Assembly (NCBI GenBank): GCA_023386135.1
Contig: JAEWKG010000133.1
Coordinates: 1 to 5,214 of the forward strand
Length of the DNA stretch: 5,214 bases
Direction of reading: 5' to 3'
Origin: Pseudomonadota bacterium
GTDB lineage: Bacteria > Pseudomonadota > Alphaproteobacteria > Sphingomonadales > Sphingomonadaceae
Shown here: positions 1 to 4,744 of the stretch, piece by piece
Numbering within the stretch: position 1 is the first letter of the stretch
Layout of the letters: each line of letters starts with the position of its first letter
Program-made: the position numbers and the translations under genes
The notes under the pieces: generated by a model
Databases searched by the model: none
What the model was told of the DNA's origin: nothing
What the model saw: the letters and a program-made list of their open reading frames with translations, nothing else

Positions 1-600
1 GAGCACGATCACGCGGTCGGCATGGTTCATCGCCAGCGCGAGGTCGTGCAGCACTAGCACCACACCAGCGCCCTCGCTGGCAGCGCGGCGCAGGTGACGC
101 AGCAGGGCGAGCTGGTGCGCGAGGTCAAGCGCGGCGAGCGGCGCGTCGGCAAGGATCCACTTGGGCTCGCCCGCCAGCACCCGCGCCAGCAGCGCCCGCG
201 CGCGCTCGCCGCCCGACAGGCGCGAGACCGGCCGGTCCGCGAGGTCGCCCAGATCGAGCGCGGCGATGGCGGCCTCGACCTGCGCCGTCCCTCGGTCGCG
301 ATGCGGCAAGCGGCCGAGCGCGACGAGGCTGCGCACCGCGACGTCCCATGCGACTTCGCCTTCTTGTGGGAGGTAGCCGATCGCTTGCGCTCGTGTGCGA
401 GGATGGAGCGTGGCTAATGCATCCCCGCCGAGGGTGACCACGCCCGCCTCGGATTCGAGCAATCCGGCGAGGCACTGCAGCAGGCTCGACTTGCCCGCGC
501 CGTTGGGGCCGCAGATCGCGGTGATCTGCCCCGGCGCGAGCGTCACCGACACGCCCGCCAGCCGCCCGGTCAGGTGCAGGTCCTGAGCCGCGAGGATCAT
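1..600 (-). CDS. btuD: Cobalamin ABC importer ATPase BtuD, 3' end cut by window
   Basis: This is the cytoplasmic ATPase of a vitamin B12/siderophore-type (FecCD family) importer; it should power BtuC. The first 200 residues are present, and about 50 more are expected beyond the left edge (E. coli BtuD has 249). Motifs seen: Walker A GPNGAGKSS at 31-39, Q-loop YLPQ at 76-79, signature LSGGE at 128-132, Walker B ILAD at 149-152, D-loop AALD at 156-159 and H-loop histidine 185 (VLHD). Residue 153, where the catalytic glutamate normally follows the Walker B aspartate, is alanine (codon GCG; GAG would be one base away). The ATG shares four bases (ATGA, 597-600) with the btuC stop and is preceded by a run of seven Gs, so translation is probably coupled. 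The B12 assignment comes from the riboswitch-led operon; the domain alone would not separate B12 from haem or siderophore uptake. Confidence 0.9.
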   Translation of the reverse strand, partial: MILAAQDLHLTGRLAGVSVTLAPGQITAICGPNGAGKSSLLQCLAGLLESEAGVVTLGGDALATLHPRTRAQAIGYLPQEGEVAWDVAVRSLVALGRLPHRDRGTAQVEAAIAALDLGDLADRPVSRLSGGERARALLARVLAGEPKWILADAPLAALDLAHQLALLRHLRRAASEGAGVVLVLHDLALAMNHADRVIVL

Positions 601-1562
601 GCCAGCCCCCCCGAATGACCTTGGCGCATGCGCAGCAGCAGCCACAGGAAGAACGGGGCGCCTACCAGGCTGAGCGCGATGCCGAGGCGCAGCTCGGTCA
701 CCAGCGGCAGGACCCGGCACAGGCAGTCGGCTACCAGCACCAGCAGCGCTCCGGCCAGCGCGCTCGGCAGCAGGACCGAGGACGGCCGCCGGTCGGTCAG
801 CGGGCGCACGAGATGCGGCACGATCAGGCCGACGAAGCCGACGATCCCCGCGACCGCCACCCCGCTGCCGACCGTCAGCCCGACGCCCGCGATCAGCCAC
901 GCCTGCAACCGCCGAGGGTCCATGCCGAGGCTGCGCGCGGCGCCCTCACCCAGCACCAGCGCGTCGAGGTCGCGCGCGGCCATCATCAGGCAGCCGATCC
1001 CCGCCAGCGTGAGCGGCGCGGCGATCCACACCTCGCGCCACGAGCGGTCGGTGAGCGCGCCCATCAACCAGGTGACGATCTCGCTCATCGCGAACGCGTT
1101 GGGCGCGAGGCTGATCGCAAAGCTGGTCAGCGCACCGGCGAGGCTGGCGATCATCATACCCGCGAGCGTGAACAGCGCGATGCCAGCGGTGCGGCCCGCG
1201 ATCAGCCCGAGCAGTGCCATCGCCCCCGCTGCGCCCAGCAGCGCGAACAGCGGCAGTAGGTAGGGTGAGGCGGTGAACCCGAACCACAAGCTCGCCACCG
1301 CGCCGAGCGCCGCGCCGGGCGCGATACCGAACAGCCCCGGATCGGCGAGCGGATTGCGCAAATAGCCCTGCATCGCCGCCCCGCTCGCGCCGAGCCCCGC
1401 GCCAATCGTCAGCGCGAGGATCGCGCGCGGCAATCGCAGCTCGGCGAGGATCGCGGCGGCGTTGGGCGTGCTCCACGGATCGACCCACACCCGGCCCGCG
1501 AGCAGCGACAGCGGCACCGCGATTGCGATCAGGCCGAGCAGGATGGCGACGGGGCGGGTCAC
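597..1562 (-). CDS. btuC: Cobalamin ABC importer permease BtuC
   Basis: Inner-membrane permease of the FecCD/BtuC family, which forms the B12 channel with BtuD. The 321-residue length matches E. coli BtuC (326). It is hydrophobic throughout, consistent with about ten membrane helices. Family motifs seen: GAGLGASGAAMQ (54-65) followed by RNPLADP (69-75); RDLDALVLGEGAARSLGM (197-214), the cytoplasmic loop that couples to the ATPase; GFVGLIVPHLVRPL (242-255); and the C-terminal LGIALSLVGAPFFLWLLL (293-310). I chose the GTG at 1562 because its frame overlaps the btuF stop by four bases (GTGA) and the protein then begins directly with the first membrane helix. The frame stays open upstream to 1871, but that extension is arginine-rich and antiparallel in character to nothing known; it lies wholly inside btuF. 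A weak GGAAAG lies just upstream of the GTG. Confidence 0.93.
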   Translation of the reverse strand: MTRPVAILLGLIAIAVPLSLLAGRVWVDPWSTPNAAAILAELRLPRAILALTIGAGLGASGAAMQGYLRNPLADPGLFGIAPGAALGAVASLWFGFTASPYLLPLFALLGAAGAMALLGLIAGRTAGIALFTLAGMMIASLAGALTSFAISLAPNAFAMSEIVTWLMGALTDRSWREVWIAAPLTLAGIGCLMMAARDLDALVLGEGAARSLGMDPRRLQAWLIAGVGLTVGSGVAVAGIVGFVGLIVPHLVRPLTDRRPSSVLLPSALAGALLVLVADCLCRVLPLVTELRLGIALSLVGAPFFLWLLLRMRQGHSGGLA

Positions 1563-2440
1563 GAGACTTTCCGCCGGATTGCAGTCAGCCGCTCGACCGC
1601 GCGGATGACGGTGGGACCGCCGCAGTAGAGCAGCGTCGGATCGAACGCCGCTCGCTGCAGGTGCGGGAGGTGAGCGAGCACCGGATGGCGCTGCCCGCGC
1701 TCGCTGCCCGCCACCAGTAGCACCCGCGGCGGATCGGCCAGCAGGCGTTCGAGCGAGAGGTAGTCGGCTTGCCCCATTCCGCGCGCGGCGCTCTGGTTGA
1801 CGAAACCGGTGCGGCGCAACAACTCGCTGACCAGCGCGCCATCGCCCGGCACGATGCCGTCGGGCTGCCACAGGATTGCCGGCACTGGGGCACCGGACGC
1901 AGCCGCCTGTGCCAGCGCGCCCTCAATCCGCGCCACCAGCGCCTCGCCGCGCTCGGGATGACCCGCGAGCGCGGCCAGTTGCCGTACCTGGGCCTCGCTA
2001 TCGGCAACGGTCGAGGCAATGCCGACCATCTCGACCCGCATCCCGAGGTCGCCGAGCGCGCCGCGCGTCGCCGGGTCCATGAAGCTGCTGCCGACCACCA
2101 CGTCGGGGTCGAGCGCGAGGACTTCCTCCACCGTGCCGCCGGTCGAGCGGAACGCGCGCGCCTTGGCCAGGTCCATCGACGTGCCGCGCGGGTCGTGGCT
2201 GTAGCGGCTGATCGCGAGGATCTGCTCGCGGTCCGCCACCTCGGCGAGGATCGCGTCCGTGCAGGGGTTGAGGCTGACGATCGTCGGATGGGAATTTACG
2301 GGCGGAAGCTCTTCGCCCGCACAGCCAATCAACACCGTCACCCCCGCGAACGCGGGGGCCCATCTCCAAAGATAGCGCCAAGACACTCGGCCGGAGATGG
2401 GTCCCCGCTTTCGCGGGTATGACGGGATTTTGGAACTCAC
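1559..2440 (-). CDS. btuF: Cobalamin-binding protein BtuF, probable lipoprotein
   Basis: Periplasmic substrate-binding protein of the Peripla_BP_2 fold (BtuF/FhuD/FepB group); it should take B12 from BtuB and deliver it to BtuC. The mature part starts with a typical first strand (PTIVSLNPCTDAIL, residues 52-65) and runs through EEVLALDPDVVV and ILWQPDGIVPGDGALVSELL to a C-terminal helix, about 254 residues, usual for the family. Start chosen: GTG at 2440, sharing GTGA with the btuB stop, giving 293 residues. A GTG at 2386 (residue 19) would give a shorter, well-formed signal peptide but has no clear ribosome-binding site. Residues 28-39 are hydrophobic and end in a lipobox, LIGC, with Cys40 the predicted lipidated residue. 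This leader is encoded largely by a palindromic repeat. Cys60 and Cys273 could form a disulphide (inference). Substrate specificity rests on the operon and riboswitch. Confidence 0.9.
   Translation of the reverse strand: MSSKIPSYPRKRGPISGRVSWRYLWRWAPAFAGVTVLIGCAGEELPPVNSHPTIVSLNPCTDAILAEVADREQILAISRYSHDPRGTSMDLAKARAFRSTGGTVEEVLALDPDVVVGSSFMDPATRGALGDLGMRVEMVGIASTVADSEAQVRQLAALAGHPERGEALVARIEGALAQAAASGAPVPAILWQPDGIVPGDGALVSELLRRTGFVNQSAARGMGQADYLSLERLLADPPRVLLVAGSERGQRHPVLAHLPHLQRAAFDPTLLYCGGPTVIRAVERLTAIRRKVS
2335..2425. repeat. REP-like palindromic element inside the 5' end of btuF
   Basis: Two 33-base arms (2335-2367 and 2393-2425) are inverted copies that match at 29 of 33 positions, around a 25-base centre. 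Each arm holds its own small GC palindrome (CCCCGCG/CGCGGGG at the left, CCCGC/GCGGG at the right). The core pattern, GTCA followed by CCCGCGAAAGCGGGG-like sequence and CCCATCTCC, resembles dispersed palindromic repeats common in alphaproteobacterial genomes, whose chance translations (PRKRGPIS, WAPAFAGVT) I recognise. Such repeats are usually intergenic. Here the element begins 11 bases after the btuB stop and is in frame with btuF, encoding about residues 6-36. In the transcript it should fold into a long hairpin. That it is a dispersed repeat is inferred from recognition; no second copy lies in this window. Confidence 0.8.
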
Positions 2441-4311
2441 AGCCGCACTCGCGCCCCCACGAACGCCGCGCGGCCGCGCGTGCCGTAGCCGGCGACCTCG
2501 GTGTAATGCGCGTCGAACAGGTTTTCGACCCGGCCGTAAAGCTCGAGCGTTTCGCCGAACGGCACGCTGGCGCGCAGATCGGTCACCACGTGGCCGTCGA
2601 CACGCGTGAAATTGCCCGCATCGTCGAAGCTGTCGCCGACCAGCCGAACGTCGGTACCCAGCGTCAGCCCCAGCGGCGTCCGCCAATCGGCGGTCGCGGT
2701 CAGCGCGTGGCGCGGGCGGCGGGCGAGATCGTTGCCGGTGCCGCGATCCTTCGCGTCGAGATAGCTGTAGGCGAGGCTGGCGCGCAGCCGCTCGCTCGGG
2801 GCGAGCCCGAACTCGACCTCGAACCCCTGCGCCCGCGCGCGGCCGACGTTGTCGTAAGTGCCGTTCGGGCGGTTGGTGCAGATACCGGTCACCACCCCGA
2901 AGCAGGAGACGAAATCGATCAGATCTGTGCTGTTGCGGCGGTAGAGGGTCACCGCTCCCCACGTCGGTGCGGCGCGCGTGCGCCACGCAAGGCCGACATC
3001 GAAGCTGCGGCTGCGCTCCGGCTGAAGCTGCTCGTTCCCGAAGTCGGAGAGCAGCTGGAACAGCGTCGGCGCCTTGAAGCCTTCGTCGTAGGACGCGCGC
3101 AGGCGCAGGTCGGGCGCTATCTCGTAGCTCGCGTCGGCGCCGAGGCTGGTCTCACCGCCAAAGCGCGCATGCTGGTCGCGGCGCAGGCCGGCGTGGGCGG
3201 AGAGCTTGCCGTACTCCACCCCCGCCTGCGCGTAGGCGCCCCAGATGTGCGTGTGTTCGGGCGCGCTGAACAGGGAGGCGAAGCGGGTCCATTCGCCCTC
3301 GCCGCCGAAGTTCAGGATTACGGGCCCAATCGGCCGCCATTCGCCGCGCAGATCGACGCGCTGCGAGTGGCCGTCGGTGGTGTAGCTCGGCGCCGGGCCG
3401 AACGCGGGGTCGAAGCTGTCGCGCTCGGTGTCGGCGAACGAATACGCGCCGCGCAAGTAGAGCGCGCCGCTGTCGTAGATCGCCCCCGCCGCGCCGGTGT
3501 ACTGGCGGGTGCGCTGGCTCTCCGCGGTGTCGCTGAAGACGTAGGTAGGCGGCGGGAAGCCGTCGAGGTCGAGGTCGCCCTTGGCGTAACGGCCTTGGGC
3601 GAACAGCTCGAGGCTGGGCGACAGGTACGCCCGTGCCTGGGCGTTGGCGGACCACTGCTCGAACCCGTCGGGCTCGGTGCCCGTGGCGGCGGCGGAGAAG
3701 CCGTCGGTGCGCTGCCATCCGGCCGAGCCGCCGAGGAAAAACGCGTCGCTCCCCACCCCGCCGCTGGCGGTAAGGTAACTGCTGTCGTCCGCGCCGTATT
3801 CGCCGCTGGCCGAGAGGCCGCGCCGGGCGCGGGTGGTCACCAGCAGCACCCCGCCGATTGCGTCCGAGCCCCAGATGGTCGAGTTGGACCCGCGGAGCAG
3901 GTCGAGCTTCTCGATCTCGCCCGCGGCGAGGTTGCCGAAGTCGAACCCACCGCCGGGTGCGCCCGGATCGGCAACCTTCACCCCGTCCACCAGCACCAGC
4001 AATTGCTCCGCCGCCGCGCCGCGCACTCGCACGCCGGTGAAAGCGCCCGGGGGGCCGTTGCGGGTGATCGTGACGCCGGGCGCGCGCTGCAGCACGCGGG
4101 TCACGTCGGCGCCCTGCACCGCGTCGATCTCGGCTTGGCCGATGACGGTGACCGGCTGGCCGGTATTCTCGACTCCGCTGCCGGTACCGGTCGCGGTAAC
4201 GGTGATGGTCGTCGGGTCAACGCGCTGGTCCGCGATGACAATCTCGTCGTCCTGCGCCAGCGCAGGCTGCGCGGCGAGAATCGAACTCAGCAGAAACAGA
4301 TACTTGGGCAT
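2437..4311 (-). CDS. btuB: TonB-dependent vitamin B12 outer-membrane receptor BtuB
   Basis: Outer-membrane receptor that imports cobalamin using energy from TonB-ExbBD. It has 624 residues (E. coli BtuB has 614). Order of parts: signal peptide 1-19 ending ALA before QDDE; TonB box TITVTATG near 35-42; plug domain about 50-160 with VIGQAEID, RVRG, LVLVDGVKV and the plug end STIWGSDAIGGVLLVTT; then a 22-strand-type barrel ending in the family C-terminal block (LYGRVENLFDAHYTEVAGYGTRGR). Start chosen: ATG at 4311, because GGAGGT lies just upstream and the signal peptide begins there; the in-frame ATG at 4326 would place the ribosome-binding site inside the gene. Cys470 and Cys478 sit in a likely surface loop. 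The last residue is leucine, not the usual phenylalanine. It is first in the operon behind a cobalamin riboswitch, which is the main reason for calling it BtuB rather than a generic receptor. Confidence 0.94.
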   Translation of the reverse strand: MPKYLFLLSSILAAQPALAQDDEIVIADQRVDPTTITVTATGTGSGVENTGQPVTVIGQAEIDAVQGADVTRVLQRAPGVTITRNGPPGAFTGVRVRGAAAEQLLVLVDGVKVADPGAPGGGFDFGNLAAGEIEKLDLLRGSNSTIWGSDAIGGVLLVTTRARRGLSASGEYGADDSSYLTASGGVGSDAFFLGGSAGWQRTDGFSAAATGTEPDGFEQWSANAQARAYLSPSLELFAQGRYAKGDLDLDGFPPPTYVFSDTAESQRTRQYTGAAGAIYDSGALYLRGAYSFADTERDSFDPAFGPAPSYTTDGHSQRVDLRGEWRPIGPVILNFGGEGEWTRFASLFSAPEHTHIWGAYAQAGVEYGKLSAHAGLRRDQHARFGGETSLGADASYEIAPDLRLRASYDEGFKAPTLFQLLSDFGNEQLQPERSRSFDVGLAWRTRAAPTWGAVTLYRRNSTDLIDFVSCFGVVTGICTNRPNGTYDNVGRARAQGFEVEFGLAPSERLRASLAYSYLDAKDRGTGNDLARRPRHALTATADWRTPLGLTLGTDVRLVGDSFDDAGNFTRVDGHVVTDLRASVPFGETLELYGRVENLFDAHYTEVAGYGTRGRAAFVGARVRL

Positions 4312-4321
4312 GATACCTCCG
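4312..4321 (-). promoter_or_regulatory. btuB ribosome-binding site
   Basis: The transcript reads CGGAGGTATC immediately before the ATG at 4311, with a strong GGAGG core four bases from the start. This decides the btuB start. The same ten bases are the exact reverse complement of transcript bases 4532-4523 in the riboswitch P5/L5 hairpin, so the site can pair with the aptamer. Confidence 0.8.
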
Positions 4322-4345
4322 GTCATGTGCGAAGTCGCTCATGAC
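4322..4345 (-). promoter_or_regulatory. Hairpin before the btuB RBS, candidate riboswitch P13
   Basis: In the transcript this reads GTCATG-A-GCG-ACTT-CGC-A-CATGAC: a perfect 6-base outer stem, an A-A mismatch and a 3-base inner stem. It ends directly at the CGGAGG of the ribosome-binding site. If the inner stem opens, the loop exposes TCGC (4332-4329), which can pair with GCGA in aptamer loop L5 (4534-4531). That matches the known L5-L13 kissing arrangement of cobalamin riboswitches. The stem is seen in the sequence; its role as P13 is inference. Confidence 0.6.
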
Positions 4346-4346
4346 G

Positions 4347-4383
4347 GAAGGCCGGCCGGAATTGGCCTGCCCCGCTTGCCTTC
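4347..4383 (-). other. Imperfect inverted repeat in the riboswitch expression region
   Basis: The outer arms GAAGGC (4347-4352) and GCCTTC (4378-4383) enclose a nested GGCC/GGCC pair (4354-4357 and 4364-4367). No run of Ts follows in the transcript direction, so it does not look like an intrinsic terminator. It may be part of the structure linking the aptamer to the ribosome-binding site, or may be chance in GC-rich sequence. Confidence 0.3.
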
Positions 4384-4416
4384 GGTACACCCCGCCCGCC
4401 GGCTCGAACGACCATC

Positions 4417-4576
4417 GCGGGCAGGTCTCCTGGCTCCCGGATCGTCGCTCCCGGCCGCCTTCCCGTGCGCGAGGCACAGTGGCGAATGGCCGGTCGCTCC
4501 CCGGTCACAGTTGCGGGGGCAGCGGAGGTATCGCACCTCCTTCCCTCTTCGGCCCGGTGCAAACCGGACAACCCGT
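4417..4576 (-). ncRNA. Cobalamin (B12) riboswitch aptamer
   Basis: Read on the minus strand, the region carries the conserved cobalamin aptamer blocks in the right order. P1 can form between CGGG (4575-4572) and CCCG (4421-4418). A stem-loop CCGGT-TTGC-ACCGG follows. Next comes the P5 hairpin GGAGGT-GCGAT-ACCTCC (4540-4524), then the core GCCCCCGCAACTGTGA (4520-4505), CCACTG, GGGAAGGCGG, a CCGGG/CCGGG stem, and the B12 box AGCCAGGAGACCTGCC (4435-4420). Binding of adenosylcobalamin or another cobalamin should lower expression of the downstream btuB-btuF-btuC-btuD operon. No terminator with a T-tract lies between the aptamer and btuB, and a hairpin abuts the ribosome-binding site, so control is probably at translation initiation (inference). 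The exact outer ends are approximate. Confidence 0.95.
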
Positions 4577-4618
4577 GACGTCGCGCCGCCCTTAGGCCGC
4601 GCCGGCGTGCCATGCAAG

Positions 4619-4649
4619 TTAACCGCCCGGCAGGCATCCGGCTTAACCG
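4619..4649. repeat. Direct repeat TTAACCG x2, 24 bases apart
   Basis: TTAACCG occurs at 4619-4625 and 4643-4649 on the plus strand in the divergent promoter region. The spacing does not fit the TTAA-N7-TTAA pattern of CtrA sites. It could be a regulator half-site pair or overlap promoter -10 regions; two short copies may also be chance. Confidence 0.35.
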
Positions 4650-4672
4650 TTCCCTGCGGCCTGTTCCGTCAA
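4643..4672 (-). promoter_or_regulatory. Possible promoter of the btu operon
   Basis: On the minus strand TTGACG (4672-4667) matches a sigma-70-type -35 box well, and GGTTAA (4648-4643) lies 18 bases on as a poor -10 box. Transcription would begin near 4635, some 60 bases before the aptamer, which is a plausible leader. A weaker alternative is TTGCAT at about 4617-4612 followed by CTAAGG. The call rests on one good box only. Confidence 0.3.
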
Positions 4673-4680
4673 GGGACAGG
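4660..4680. repeat. 8-base inverted repeat in the divergent intergenic region
   Basis: CCTGTTCC (4660-4667) and GGGACAGG (4673-4680) pair at seven of eight positions, with a G-T wobble at the eighth, around GTCAA. The repeat covers the candidate -35 box of the btu promoter and lies 64 bases before the hydrolase start. An operator or a small hairpin are both possible. Apart from this, the TTAACCG repeats and the candidate promoter, I see no gene in 4577-4734. Confidence 0.4.
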
Positions 4681-4734
4681 GTCGGCGGCGCGCTCGCGGA
4701 AACCATCCCGCGCGCGTAGGCCGACCACCTTGCC

Positions 4735-4739
4735 AGGAG
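4735..4739 (+). promoter_or_regulatory. Ribosome-binding site of the hydrolase gene
   Basis: AGGAG lies five bases before the TTG at 4745. It decides the start, since no ATG in this frame occurs before the hydrophobic segment. Confidence 0.6.
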
Positions 4740-4744
4740 CCCGT

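Noticed and set aside
1563..1871. Upstream extension of the btuC frame by 103 codons
   Set aside because: It lies entirely within btuF, is arginine-rich and precedes a well-supported GTG start at the first membrane helix.
2441..2986. Upstream extension of the btuF frame into btuB
   Set aside because: It is a shadow of btuB; the extension is Arg-rich and lacks any signal peptide or domain, whereas GTG at 2440 overlaps the btuB stop as at the other junctions.
2419..4344. Open frame of 641 codons on the plus strand, opposite btuB
   Set aside because: It lies almost wholly antisense to btuB, which has a full set of family motifs. The antisense protein shows no recognisable domain and has the low-complexity Arg/Ala/Val-rich look of a shadow frame in GC-rich DNA.
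4347..4383. Riboswitch-controlled intrinsic terminator
   Set aside because: The stem is imperfect and no T-tract follows it in the transcript direction.
4619..4649. CtrA-type binding site
   Set aside because: TTAA copies are 24 bases apart start to start, not the 11 expected for TTAA-N7-TTAA.
4217..4706. Short minus-strand open frames across the riboswitch and leader
   Set aside because: They run over structured RNA with a clear cobalamin aptamer and show no protein-like features or good ribosome-binding sites.
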